NCBI GenBank assembly: GCA_021397835.1
Contig: JAJFZO010000566.1
Coordinates: forward strand, 372,001 to 436,000
DNA from: Moringa oleifera
Lineage: Eukaryota; Streptophyta; Magnoliopsida; Brassicales; Moringaceae
Length of the DNA: 64,000 nt
Direction: 5' to 3'
Shown in pieces: positions 33,555 to 46,500 of this stretch. Positions within the stretch are counted from its first letter, which is position 1, and every line of letters starts with the position of its first letter. Under the pieces are notes generated by a model. It was not told where the DNA came from and ran no database searches. It saw only the letters and a list, made by a program, of their open reading frames with translations. The position numbers and the translations under genes were made by a program.

Positions 33555-36500
33555 TGGTTGGCAGGCTGAAGTTGATCATCATTCTAGTTTGGGTAAATTG
33601 AATTTAAGCAATGAAATTCCTCAGGTTGAGTGTAGAGGACAACTGACTGGTGATCAGATGCCACCATCTGACTCAGTTAACAGAAAGGGCAAGCTTCCAG
33701 AGATTGAGATAGTAGAATCTGGCTGCCAAGAGAATTTTGGTTTGAAGAAAAATGGATCATGTGTGGAGGCGATGGCATCAACCTCAGAAAAGGAAGCGGT
33801 GCAGGCTAAGGGTAAAGCAGTAAAAGCTCGCCAAACTCAAAGTGGGCCACTTATGCCTGGTGCTGTGCTGAATCATTCAGCATCAGAAAGGAGGCCCATC
33901 CCTGAAAGGTTTGGCATAATGAATTATTGTGTACGGTTCTTGTTTGTGAGAGTGCTTCTTATCTGAAAATCTCTATGCTATATGTGGTGGTTAATTTTGT
34001 GGCTACGGGCCACCAAATTGAGTTTCTGAACATTTGAAGGCAGAAGGAAATCTATTAATGACATGCTGTCTTGGCTTACAAACTGTCTTCAGACACCATT
34101 ACTGTAACAGTAGAAGCTCAGTGCATGTTGGACCAGCAATTTTAATCTGAAAACTATCTTGCCCTTGCATTAGGAAGCATCGTGCGGTCAATTGGTTTTT
34201 AGATTTTGGAGCTTAGTATCACTGTCTTTTTAGTTTCGGAGGAGGTCATGGATAGGATACTGCTATCAGATATAAGCATTCCTTTGAAAAATGATGACCT
34301 TGGAGCTGATTCGGTTTATCTTGGAATAAACATCTTTGAATGTTCAAAATTACTCTAATCTTTGATTTATGTGTGACTTACAATTACTGCCCCTCTTCTA
34401 TATTGCTATTTGTTCCTGACTTGCAGTTGCTATGTTGTAATCTGTTAATTATCAGGTTTGAGAATGAAAATCAACCAATAACAGAGAAAGTCCGGAGAGC
34501 GCCAAGCTTTAGTGGTCCCTTGATGCTTCCAAACCGAGCTTCAGCAAACAGCTTATCAGCTCCTATTAAGTCTTCCGGAGGTAGCAAAATTGCCAATAAG
34601 CATCAAAGATCATCATCACATCATAGTCATTATCCCTAGTCGTATTGCTTTTGTTTTTATTGCTAATCTTCTTGCTATTGTTGTCATAATTGGTGCTGCT
34701 ATTGCAAGTACTTCGTCTTAGATCCTTTTTTGCTATATATTTCGCCTCTTAACAGGATTTCGAGATTCTTTGGATGAGAAGTCAAAGGCTAATCTGGTGC
34801 AAATTAAAGGACGATTCTCAGTGACATCAGAAAATTTGGATCTTGTAAAGGTGAGGCTCAATTCTAGTGCTATGTTTATTCTTTTGTGCAACTGTCACTG
34901 ACTAAATAATGTCCACTAGGATATTCCATTAAGTACAGTTCCACGCCGGTCTGCACAGGTGGGTTGCCTTTCTTTGCTTCAGTGATCTCAGATTAACTGT
35001 TTTAGGTCCCTACACCTTCTTTAATGTTCGTTTTTCCTAATCTGAATTCAGGGATCACCTTTGAGGAAGTCTGCAAGCGTTGGTGATTGGATATTTGAAT
35101 CTAAACCAACGGTTTGTTTGCTACCACCTGCTCTTTTTAAGTTCTTGTGTCAGTGTATTACTATGTATTCTGGTAACATAGAATGTTGGTTTACCACTAG
35201 ACCATCTTTCTTTAAGGTGCTTATCAAAAAAGAAAAAGGAACTTATTAATAGCTCTTAAATAGTGATTTAGTTGTGTTGCATTGAAGAGATAGCATTTCT
35301 TTACATTTATTTAATTTGGAAAACAACGGAGATAATTTTGTTTGGGCATGTCCAGTTCTTTTATTGTATCATTTATATGCCAATATTTGTTGCCTGATGG
35401 CTATAGATAACTTGTTAGCTAGACAAAGCTATATATGATATTTTCAATCATTAGCTGGTGACTTAGTCTTATTTCAAAGCTTTATTTTGGTACAACCATC
35501 TTTACAAACAAGAAAGTGTGAATTCCCTACTAATTGTGACGTTTTGAGAACCGGAGAAGTGAAGTTTCCTTTTATTTACTTTGTTTTATGTTCTGATTTT
35601 CAGCCAACCAGTCAGCCACCCAAGGAGGTTACCAATATTAATATACCTGCATCATTTCTCATGCCTCACCTTCAGAATCTTTTTCAGCAGACCTCAATTC
35701 AACAGGTAAAGGAAGATAGCCTTAGTGTTGATATTGCGATTCTATGTCTCACTTTGTGCATAGCACTACCCTTAGAATCTAATAAATGGTCTAATTGGAA
35801 ATTTTCTTTTAATGTCAGGACCTTATCATGAATTTGTTGAATAACTTGCAACCTGCTGAGGCAGTAGACGGTAAGTGAAGTATTTGTGCTTGTATCATTC
35901 TGATGCAATTTTGTTTTGCAATACAATGTTGAACAAGTTTAGTGTCTCATATTGTTTCAGCTTCTCAAAATGGAAAGTTGCCACCACTGCCTCGCAGTTC
36001 AGAGAGCAATGGAAGTGTAAGAATACTTTGTTTATAGTTTGATATGGCTATTTTTTATTACCTTTTGTGCTATTTTCTTTTTATTTGGAACCTCTTGCAT
36101 CGTGTGTACTCTTTTAATCTTTGATAACAAAGGTTCATATTTGATTAGGCTTTTGTCAGACTCTAATGCTCATGATAAGCTTTTCTCCTTTTTTTTCCCC
36201 CCCTTGGCACCATTGAACTGAACTGAATTTTGTGCTGTTTAATGAGAGAGATAATATTGTCGTAGAGAATCTAATACAGGTCAGGCATTTTAAATCTTTC
36301 ATGCTTGGATTCCCTTATGTATGATGGGATTGTAGAAATTAAAGCTTAGTTCATGTAGGAATATTTGTATTATTGTATATCAAAGTATTGATACTGTTTA
36401 CTGCCCCTACAAATTGTGTGATATAGTAATCAATTTGAAAATGAGTCCTCGTAACACATTTTATCTCTTGCTGTTCAGTACAGGGAAAGTTTTCTTGGTG

Positions 36501-37395
36501 GGTCTTTAATTCTTAGTTTAGCTGAAACAGAGGGAATTTTGAGAGTATTTATGGTTACTGTTTTAAAGGTTTCATTAATAAAATACTAATTTCTCATTAG
36601 TAAGTCATCGCGTTGTGTTGCATCATCAATAATTGCTGGGGTATTCTTCTGTCCACTCACTGATCTGCTCACTCAACAGGTTGAAGCAGCAGCTTCTGAG
36701 AGGGAGCGTTTACTGCTCATTAAGATCTCAGAGCTGCAGGCCAGGTTGGTGATCTTCTTTTTGTTTCACATAAGCCCAAGGATTTGTTTGTTTTGGAATG
36801 ATGGCCATGTTGTCCATATGATCTCATGGTCTTTCAAATTGTTTATTTCAGGATGACTGATTTGACTGATGAAATGGAGGCTGAGAAGTTGAAATATTCA
36901 CAAGTAAGTTGGTTTAGTGCCTATTAGATTTGCCTTTGTTCATTTTTTCAGCTTTTAGATCGTCAATGCTTTTTCTTTCTTTCCTTTCTGATAACACGTG
37001 GGCTTTTAGATACTGTTAGTGTGATCAAACTCATGATTTGGTAAAGCCTACCTCCAAATGCTTTAAAAGGCTTGTAATTTGGCTCGTTAATGATTTTTGT
37101 TATGGGGTTTGTATGATGAGGTCACAAATCGAGATCTTGTGTTGATGACTGCATGTTGAGAAAGAGATTCAAATAGATCACATGACAAATGGTCCTACAA
37201 TTTATCTCGAACAGCTTTGGTTTTTGTTTTCTAGTACTTGTTAGAAGGGTGTATCCTATTATCTGCCCCAGCTCGCTTGCTAGAACTTGTTATCATTGCA
37301 TTTGACTATTTGATTATTGTTCACAGCTGCAACAGCAGTTAAAATCCATTACTGGTCAGAATGAAAATGGAGATAGAAGGGAAGAGGATGCCTGA
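29514..37395 (+). CDS. STE20/SPAK-like (Fray/BLUS1 clade) serine/threonine kinase, 21 exons
   Basis: Coding exons: 29514-29687, 31047-31301, 31414-31538, 31630-31674, 32254-32335, 32417-32485, 32647-32817, 32902-32967, 33117-33185, 33291-33362, 33565-33908, 34456-34580, 34756-34850, 34920-34958, 35052-35111, 35604-35705, 35819-35870, 35961-36016, 36680-36744, 36852-36903, 37327-37395; total 728 residues. The kinase domain is complete: Gly loop GYGASATVY (25-33), Lys47 in AVK, catalytic Asp141 in HRD, Asp159 in DFG, and the STE20 activation-loop end GTPCWMAPE. The C-terminal half is Ser-rich with the clade-specific blocks [17 protein letters not shown] and [10 protein letters not shown], then a coiled coil ([20 protein letters not shown]). 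It resembles At4g24100/At4g10730, relatives of BLUS1, which acts in stomatal blue-light signalling; the role of this clade is less known. Intron 1 is long (1.36 kb). Confidence 0.92.
33517..33551. repeat. (TC)n microsatellite inside a splice acceptor region
   Basis: About 17 TC units end 13 bases before the AG of the exon that starts at 33565, so the repeat forms the polypyrimidine tract of kinase intron 10. Confidence 0.9.
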
Positions 37396-38490
37396 CTGGA
37401 AGGTCCAAGTTCTGTTAAGTAAAAAACTGATGTGTACATTCAGAGGAGAGCTGTAAATGCTGCAGATAAAGTGTTCTTCAATATTCTTTTCTATTTCAAA
37501 CAGGAGACTATTGTCTGCTATCAGCTATGGCAGAAGGAACCAAAGGTCAACCTCCTTGCTTATATCTCTGTGCCTTCAAGATTCCAGCCAACTGAATGAC
37601 AAATGAGGGGAAGTTGTTTGCACATCAGGATGTCTAGTTTAAGTAGAATTGTTCTTCTCCCCACCAGTCAAGCTGTGCTGGGGAAGCTGGTTCTTTTCCT
37701 TGTTCTTATTTTCTGGCCCTTTCTTTTCTTCTTGAAGCAGTGAAGATGGAAAAGAAAGTCATTAGAGGTGCCTCTATTTAAGATGTTTATTCAAAGATCA
37801 AAATATATAATTTCAATGATGCTTACTGTTGAGGGATATAAAACCTCGAGCTTATTGGCACTCATCTATTCTATTTGTATTTATAAAATTTTGGGGATCT
37901 CATGAATACTTAGTGTTCTATACTTAATTGTGCATAAACTTACGATTTAATTAATGGACCTCAGAAATGTGATTGGTGATCAAATCTTGATTTAAGCTGT
38001 GTTGGCTTTTATGAAAATGTTGGAGACACTATAATTTAAGAGAATAGGAAGCTGTAATTTTTTATTTAATTTTTATATTCATATATAAATTATAAAAATG
38101 TTTTTTTTCTCTTAATGGCATTACATGAAAACAAATCAACAATGAATTTTTTTTTCTCTTTTTAATATTATTTAATTCCTCTAACAAGTGAAATGAGTCA
38201 TTTGTGGGCTCAAGTGGCCTCGTGCCTCTGTGGGCCCAATGTACACACCTAAGGGCCCTATATATCAAGTTCATTGAGAAAGCACAAGGTGATTTCCAGG
38301 GCCCACATGCCGAGTCTGCCATGTAGTACTGTACAAACTACAGCAAGGTGGAAGGTTGGCCGCTCCTCCCAATATGCTAGAGGCTTGAGAATTTAGCTAC
38401 AGCTTACACGACATGTCTCTGTGCGCTGTCCGCGCGTCTTCTGCTTTGCGATGATCTGCTTGCCACCAGGCTCCTGTTAGAGTGCAAACC
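37396..38490. other. Kinase 3' UTR and intergenic DNA
   Basis: The first 400-500 bases look like 3' UTR. The remainder is AT-rich, then a short GC-richer stretch (38200-38490) that should be the promoter and leader of the next plus-strand gene. A minus-strand open frame at 38062-38322 has no family features and is not called. Confidence 0.5.
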
Positions 38491-40910
38491 ATGGTTCCTC
38501 TGGGTCTGGGTATGAGTCTCAGTCCACTCTCTTCTTCTACTTTGATTTCTCCCAAGCCTCCTCTTCTTAGCTTCTCAACTTCAGTCTCCAACTTCAAACT
38601 CCTTTCTTCTCCTATCAAAAGCCCTAACAAGGTATGAATGATCATAGTAAAGTATGCAAGCTTTCAATTTCTCTCTATTTTCATGTGTCTGCTTGCCGAG
38701 AAATGAAGCCTAGTAAAGCAAGCAATTAACTATGGTTAACGGGTCTTTTCAAAATTTTTTGGTTGACCAGACATGCTTCAGTGGTCCAGCATGAAAAATC
38801 ATGGCTTTTGTTTTTGCTAGATTTGGTTGCAGAAGAAGATTAGGAGGGGAATATGCCGAGCGGATTTCTCACAAGACGCACCTTTGGCTGCCGCATTAGG
38901 TGCCTGTGTGCTTAGTTCACTGATCTTCCCGGTCATTGATCGTCCGGACGAGGATGACGGTTCCGCGATGGACTCGACAGATGCGAGGTTTGCCGTTATG
39001 GGAATCATCAGCTTTATCCCTTACTTCAATTGGCTGGTTCGATGTGTTCTCTTTCTCTGTTGGTGTTTCTTGTGTTACCTGTAAATTCTGTTTCTTTAAA
39101 GGTGTTGTCTTTATAACTCTTTTTCTGGGTCACAGAGCTGGGTTTTTGCGTGGCTTGATACTGGGAGGCGGCGATATGCTGTTTACTCTCTTGTATACTT
39201 GGCTCCTTACTTAAGGTACTGCAAGTTTCTCTTCTTTTTCAGAAGGAATAATGTTTTTCCATCTGTGCTGTTGCTCTCATTGAATGCACCAAGTAAACAA
39301 AGGTATTAGTGACTAGCCACTGAGACATCAACTGTAAATGAATCTTTCTTTAAAATAAGGTGTGATGCTAAGTCTTGAGCTTAACTAGAGCTGCTTGGAC
39401 TTAAATAGTTTGCTTAATTTCTTGGTAAAAGTATTGATTTTCACGCTGAATTGGGGTTTACATGCCTTTTAGAGAAGACATATTTTAAAGTTCTTACTAG
39501 ATTTATTGAAGTTATGCATTTGCATTTTTAGTTAAATGATCTTGCTTAACATTTGAGATAATGCCGCTGGAATTTCTAATTGGCTGTGAGCCTGTTTCAC
39601 ATTATCACTCATGTACATGAAGTTTGATAGCATAATGCAAATGGTATGTGCCAATGCACAGTGATCTCAGCTTGCTTTCTGTTACAAACAGGAGAACTGT
39701 GCTTCTTGTTAACCTGTTGAGCTTGCTCGCTTCCCTAAATGTTAGAGTTCAGTTGTTGTATGCTTACAATTGAGCTTAAAGTAATGCCTTTAGTTTGAAA
39801 ATTTCCTACTAATGTCTTGCAGGAAGAGCAATGTGGCGCTGCAAAGATAAGCTGTGTCTGAATGGCAGCATCTTATTATAATAATGATGCATTTGCCTTC
39901 TAATAAATTCCATTTTATTAAGTTTCCATCTTAATGGACGAGTTAGTTGTCCTAAATTTGTTATAGATATTAACCTTGCTTGTCAACTTGTGCTGCCTCT
40001 TGTGCTGACCGTGGACAAGATGGAAAATTTTCATTCTCATTAAAATAGTATGGTATAGTATGTCATACTTCTTGAATATATGATTGAGTTAAAGACTCCC
40101 GGAACTTTTGATATTTAATGGATATTCTTTTGTAGTACTTGTTTGGTGGCTCTTGATCGAAACACATAATGGGATTAAATTAGTTTTCGTTCTTATTAAC
40201 AGGTCAAATTTATCCATTTCTCCTGAGGAGAGCTGGTTGCCTATCACCAGCATTGTTTTGTGCATTATTCACATTCAGGTATACATTTCATCTTAGCTTT
40301 ACCACCTTGCTGCAGCTATTTAGCAGACATTAAAGATTGCACAGTCAATTTTTTCTCCTTGTTTGCTCAATGTAAGGCTTGAGATTGAATGGCAGCATTA
40401 GAGCCATATCTTAAAGGAATGTTCTCAAATTATCAACATTGTTGTTTTGGTTTGTGATTATAGGACTGTGCTACAGATCCCTGCTTTACAGGACATATCA
40501 GATGCTCTTGCATGCCCATAAATTTTCAATTCAGTAACTATTTGTACTTTTGCAGCTTGAAGCAAGTATCAGAAATGGAGATCTTCAGGGATTTCAATTA
40601 TTTGGCGATGCTGCAAAGCATCTTTCATCAACATCTAGGAAGAGAGAAACTCGTTTGGATAGGCATCAAGTAACTTTCCAGTATTAGTCTCTTTAAATTT
40701 GTGTTTATGGCTTGTGTAACAATTTTTAATATTTAAGCTGATAGAGGTTTTACCTTTGATTTCAAGGAGAGAGAAGAGCATATGAATCTACCTTCAGCTG
40801 ATCAGCAATCAAGAGATGATATCGAGAGATGGGGAGTTCCTAGAAAGCCTGCAGACCATCATGAACAGTCGAATGGAGATTGGAATGATGATGAGAGGGG
40901 GGAACAGTAG
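38491..40910 (+). CDS. Predicted plastid membrane protein of unknown function (At5g41960-like)
   Basis: Six coding exons: 38491-38631, 38821-39036, 39136-39215, 40203-40278, 40556-40669, 40767-40910; 256 residues. Exon 1 is Ser/Leu/Pro-rich and nearly free of acidic residues (MVPLGLGMSLSPLSSS), like a chloroplast transit peptide. The mature part has hydrophobic segments (APLAAALGACVLSSLIFPVI; FAVMGIISFIPYFNWLSWVF; YSLVYLAPYL; WLPITSIVLCIIHIQ), suggesting three or four membrane spans. A charged hydrophilic tail follows (RKRETRLDRHQEREEH onwards). There is no enzymatic motif. From memory it corresponds to the uncharacterised At5g41960, which lies between HLB1 and the MYG1 homologue in Arabidopsis; the same order appears here with other genes inserted. 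The second half of intron 3 is AT-rich. Confidence 0.8.
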
Positions 40911-41927
40911 CAACGCAGCATGACAGATGAAGCAGCTGGATTGCCAAATGGAGCTTTCCACCAGTTCTACACTCCAGAATGAATTATGAATGTTTGTTAT
41001 GACATCCTTCAGTATTGAAGATAGTACCAGCAAATAATGGCCACTGTGTGGAGGAATGAATCCCACAAATCTAATAAATCTTTTTTCTTTTCTTACCATT
41101 TTCTTGTGATTTAAATAGAGCATTTATTGCTTTAGGGGTCTTATGATTCTTATCTGCCTGCAAAATGGTTTTTTGTTTTTTCTTCTCAGCTTGTTGCCTC
41201 CAAATGGCATTTTGAAATGCTCCTAGCCAGTCTTATGGGGCTTGGCACCTGTTTGAGCATCTTTCTGGACGAAGTTAACAGTGCGGAATGGTGTTCTGCA
41301 GTAAATTCAATTAAGCTTTAATCCGAAGTTAATTTAGGTTACATTGTTCAACCTGTTTAGCCCTTTCCTATAATTTTTCTTCCATGGAACTCATGTTTGA
41401 AAACATGACAATGTCATTCATGTATATATTGGACCCTGGTGCCATAGTGATTTTCTGCCAAGATAGCAGATTGACATAAGGCTGCAACTCAAGTTATCTT
41501 TTATTGGCAGCAACTATGGCTGGCTATCACGAATTCACAGACATGTTAAACCTCTGTATAGGATATTGCAAAAGTTTGAATTTCTGGAATTAGAAGTCAG
41601 CTTCATAAGGAAATTTGGTTAATTGCAGTTTATCCCTTGAGATTGCTGCACTTCAGTGCTCCCCTGGATCAACCTAAAAGGATCACCATCTTCCTGCCTG
41701 GCTTGGTTGGACTTCAGACCAATGTGTTAAAAAAGGAAAAGTACTGCTTGCAAAAAGCACAGCCTGCAGTGGAATGCACGAAGATTTAAACATTAGACAC
41801 TCACGCCAGATTCTGTGCAGATTCTCTTGTTTTCCACCAACCAAAGTTGAAGAATGTACATGTTACAAATTATAACCAATGTAGAAGACAAAATCCTAAA
41901 TTTACAATTGAGGATCTTCACCTCATC
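40911..41927. other. Convergent intergenic space
   Basis: Two genes converge here, so both 3' UTRs are expected. I see no open frame of interest and no repeat. Confidence 0.55.
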
Positions 41928-43395
41928 CTAATCCTTGAGGCTGATCCCTTTCATTGGGAAGGGACTCAACAGCCCCATCTTAAAGCAGAAATCCAAACCA
42001 ACAGCAGCAAATACAAAGATTAAAAGATTCTGGGATACATAAATAGCACCATCAAAAGCATGCGACAAGAAGCTTCCAGGATTCAGCTCCAGGGCCGGTC
42101 CTCCATCCAGTGTAGCAAGACCTACATCACATTTATTATGCTTGTCAACCCCCGACTATTCAGGAAGTTAGCATCCTGCATATACTGCATTCAGATGCCT
42201 GAAAACTCCATTCTTTCTGTACCTAATTGAAAATGCATACCTTTCACAAAGGCAAAAGCTGCAGATGTCCCTGTTTTCAGCTGAATGTTGTCCAAGTCTC
42301 TTCTTATTGTATATCGAAAGGTGATGCCAAATAACGCACAGCTGATAAATGTAATTCCCAATGGAAGAACCAACTGACTGGTGCTGGACACCTGAGTAAA
42401 GGATATGGGAAGCCCTGCAAGGGTTCCAACAACTGCAGATATAGAAGCTGCTTTTATGGACTCCAATCTCTCTTTATCTCTGTCAATTCCTTCACTTGTG
42501 TACTCCAAAGAAGCATCTCCTTCTCCAACTTTATTCAGGGAAAGCGAACGTTCTGCTTCTTCAACCATGACTCTTGCTTGTAAGATCTCCTGCTGACATT
42601 CTGCAATCTTGAATTTGCATAAAATCATTCATCAACAGCCACACCAATATAAACAAGGAAAAATTCAAGATAGCATATAGCATAATTAATGAGAAGCACA
42701 AAAAAAAAAAAAAAGAACATTGAGGAGCAATTATGCAAGAATGCCTGAATTACACAATAGAGCAACAGTTTCCTGCGAGTCAAAACTCATGGAAATCTCA
42801 CTCAGGGACAAATCCATATTGCCAAAGTAATGAGCATATCATAATCCAGACTGGGATTTTCACTCCTTTGGCCTGTTAGCACAAACAAGCAATTGAAGTA
42901 TGCAATAAACAGAAAATTCCGAGCACCCACAAACTAATTTCATTAATTATGCCTGCAGTCATCATTTCAATAGTCGAGCCAAACGCAGCAAAAATTAGTG
43001 AAGCAACTGACCTCTGAGGCTTTGCTTTCAAGCTTATCAATATAATTTCTCAAAAGCTTTGCCTCAAGTTCTTGCCTTTCAATCTCTGCAAGCTCTCTCT
43101 TGGCCATTTCCACTCTCACTGATGCCCTCTCCAACCCATCTAGCAAGCCCTTGTTCTCTTCCCTGTTCAAAAGTTCCTCCACTTGTTGGCCCACCATACC
43201 AGACAGGGCATCCTTCAAGCTGTCACTTCTGGTTTCTCTATCCTCTGGGCTGCTGCTGCACTTCAAGATTATAGGTCTATGCTTTGAAGACTTCTGGAAG
43301 ATATTCGGCCATGGATAAGTGCTACAGAAGCTTTCCTTGAAGAGATGTGCAGGACTCGGAGAGGAAATTGAAGTGGAGCATATTGTAGTGGACAT
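41928..43395 (-). CDS. Plastid-targeted coiled-coil membrane protein, 'homer'-like (At4g24090-like)
   Basis: Three coding exons: 43395-43012, 42607-42241, 42121-41928; 314 residues, close to the roughly 308 I recall for At4g24090. The N-terminus is Ser/Thr/Pro-rich (MSTTICSTSISSPSPAHLF), a likely transit peptide. A long charged coiled coil follows (about residues 75-150: EELLNREENKGLLDGLERA, then KRELAEIERQELEAKLLRN). After it come hydrophobic segments: AASISAVVGTLAGLPISF, VLPLGITFISCALFGITF, and near the C-terminus YVSQNLLIFVFAAVGLDF. The Arabidopsis label 'homer protein' reflects only coiled-coil similarity. The function is unknown; attachment to a plastid membrane with the coiled coil exposed is an inference. 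The gene is head to head with the MYG1 homologue, 198 bp between start codons. Confidence 0.82.
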
Positions 43396-43593
43396 TGTAA
43401 GCTGAATGGGTGTCTAATGGAGAGATATTGCAGAATTTGGTTCCGCTTGTTTGGCTACAGTTCCTCGCCCGCTAGCTTGCTTTTTTATTTTTTGTCTTTC
43501 CACCTTTCTTTATGAGATATTTGGTACCAATAAGCTTAAAAAAGGATAAGGTAAATAGAGAACCGGCCATTTTAGGTTTACCTATATAAGAGC
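43396..43593. promoter_or_regulatory. Compact bidirectional promoter
   Basis: Only 198 bp separate the ATG of the coiled-coil protein (minus) from the first ATG of the MYG1 homologue (plus). On the plus side TATATAAG at 43583-43590 is a good TATA box. No comparable box is clear on the minus side. The interval must hold both promoters and both leaders unless one transcript starts inside the other gene. Confidence 0.7.
43583..43590 (+). promoter_or_regulatory. TATA box of the MYG1 homologue
   Basis: TATATAAG ends 3 bases before the first in-frame ATG (43594). A TATA box normally directs initiation about 30 bases downstream, so transcripts would start near 43615 and the first ATG would be left out. 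Confidence 0.55.
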
Positions 43594-46500
43594 ATGCAGT
43601 TAGTTACTGAAGCTATGAAAATTAACCAAGGTATGTTTGCACTAACAAGAGGGTTTAACCAGAGGCTATTCAACTTCCGCAGAAACCCCTTCTCGCTTCC
43701 TCTCGTACCTATGGCCACCAACACAAACGTCCCTAGGGTTTCTTCTTCTCCAGCTTTCTCCACTGGCTCCCCCGGCTACGCCTCCGTGAAGCGAGTGGGT
43801 ACCCACAATGGAAGCTTTCACTGCGACGAGGCTCTTGGCTGCTTTATGATCCGCCTCACAAACAAGTTCTCCAACGCCGAGATTGTCCGTACACGTGATC
43901 CCCAGGTGGTTTTTCTGTTTAGTTGTGATAAATTGTTAGGAAGTTAAAAGAGGAAAATGAAGGTTTGGGCTAGAGCTGGTTCTTTATGGTTCTATTCTGC
44001 TCTAGTGTTCCGAGTAACTAAGCATTTTTGAGCAAGTAGGAATCCTCTGGTTGCTTGCTGAGAACGTGTAGGAAACTGGAAGTCTTTCCTAGTTGCAATA
44101 CTAGGCTTAGGTTGTGCTTTAGAATTCCATTTACTAATTTCTGGTATGTCTTTTTTTCAATAACCTATTGTATTTTGATTTCCATTTACTAATTTCTAGT
44201 TATTCTGCTCTAGAGTCCCGAGTAACTAGCTGCTCTAGTTGGAAACTGAAAATTCTATGTTTGATTGCTGAGATCTTATTGGAAGGAAGAAGAAAGCTTG
44301 AGTTTTAATTCTGCCTTTTGATTGCATGTTAATGTACCTTAGAGAGGTCAATAAGAGTTTAAGTCCCTTGCTCTCAAATCACATAAAAAGGAGAGAAACT
44401 GTAAACTGCAAGAGGACACACATCATCATGACCAGGAATTTATGTGGTCAACAGGCAGCTTTGGTTTGTATTTCATTTATGTTCTGTGTGAAGACACTAT
44501 ATGATTAGATGTGGGCTACAGGTGCTGGAGGGTCTTGATGCCGTGCTTGATGTTGGAGGCGTGTATGATCCTAGTTGTGACCGCTATGATCATCACCAGA
44601 AAGGGTTCGAGGAGGTGTTTGGACATGGCTTCACTACCAAGCTCAGTAGTGCTGGTCTTGTTTATAAGGTATTGATTTGTCTCAAGATGAATAACTTATG
44701 ATCTATAGTTTCTCTTGCCATTGGCTGGGATGATTTAGGAGTATTGGAGGTTTTGCATACAGTTAGGTTCAGAAACATGTAAACTACTGTCCTAGCAGTT
44801 TATTTGTTTGCCTGATTGTTTATCTGATATGCATTTAATTTTTCTTCTCTCTTTAGCATTTCGGGAAAGAGATAATAGCAAAGGAACTCCAAGTTGGTGA
44901 AGAGCACCCAGATGTCCATCGATTATTTTTGGCTATTTATAGAAGCTTCATGGAGGTGCCAAATTCTGCATAATTGTATTCGTTCTTTAAGAGATTTTTT
45001 TTAATAATATGACATTGCATAATTTACATGTTTGAATAACTATGACCCAGACTTCTTTTTTTGCAAATGTTTGCTGGAATTAGTAAATTAGTCTACCTTG
45101 AGTACTTCAAATTCTGTCTATTTGACTGTGTAGCACATATTTTTCAATTGTTGTTTATTGATACGAATAATGGCTTTACTGTACATCTAGGCAGCATGTT
45201 TACATCTAGATTGAATATGTAGTTTCAATTGATGTTCTTGGACTTTGTTATCGTTTTGACATTGTGGGAGACGTTGTAATGAGCTTTTTCAAAATGGTCA
45301 GCTTTATGCTTTTGCATTTGGGTGGTCACCCTGGTAGGCGAACCAGACAGATATCTTGGATGAGACTTGGGAAACAAAAGTTTAGGTCTACTGATGCTTT
45401 TGTGGATGACTTCTAGTTTAACAATTTTACGTGATACTTTAACCTGCTACCACTTGATGAAAAGGTTGTCGGTGAAGTGTGAACTAGGTGCTTTCCTTAC
45501 TTAATATCTGATTTTTTCACTGCACCTATTTCTATCCCTTGTGGGTTGAGAGTTATTCGTGTTGTTGTGCATACCTTGGCATATTGCCAGACTTGCTCTT
45601 GTTTTTCCTTCCTTTTCCTACCTTCAAAAAGTTCCATGAAATGGTTCCAGGAGCAAACTAATGTCTTCTCTGATATTTTTGCCAATAACAACGCTTATGT
45701 CTAAGTTGTCTTGTTTACTTTGTTTTTGGTGACATTATTGTTAACCTTTATCAGGCAATTGATGCAATAGACAATGGAATCAACCAGTATGATACAGATC
45801 AACCCCCAAAATATGTGAATAATACACATTTGTCTTCCAGGGTCGGAAGATTAAATTTAGATTGGATTGATCCTGATCAATCATCCCAGAAGGAGAATGA
45901 GGCCTTTCAACAAGCAATGGCTCTGGCTGGCAGTGAGTTTTTAGATGTGAGGTTCTTATTAAAAATCTAGTTACCGAATTGATCAATGCTTTTCTGCATG
46001 GCTTTCTACTCTCCTTTCTGAATTGGGATATGATGTATTAAGGGCTTGATCATATGTTTATGTTTTGATGAATTTTTTAACATTTTCAGAGTCTTAGATA
46101 TTATTCAAGATCTTGGTTACCAGCACGATCAATTGTAACAGAGTGTCTTGCAGCAAGATTTGACATTGACCCTAGTGGTGAAATTATGGTTCTAAATAAA
46201 TTTTGCCCTGTAAGTAGGCAATACTTCCTTCCCTTCCATCTGCATGCCATTTTTCTTCCTTTAGCTCTGTAGTTTCACACAACTGTTCTGATTCAAGGGT
46301 CAGAAGAAGTCATTCACAATCTTCGAAGTTTCTTCTAATGCTGTTATTCAAAAGATAATCCTTTTAGCCTCCTTTGGATTCAATAATCCAATCTGCAACA
46401 TGAAGCATTTTGTGTATCGTGCTCCATAACATCTACAGCTATTCTGATTTAATTTGTATTCTGCAGTGGAAGCTGCACTTATTCGAGCTTGAGCAGGAGA

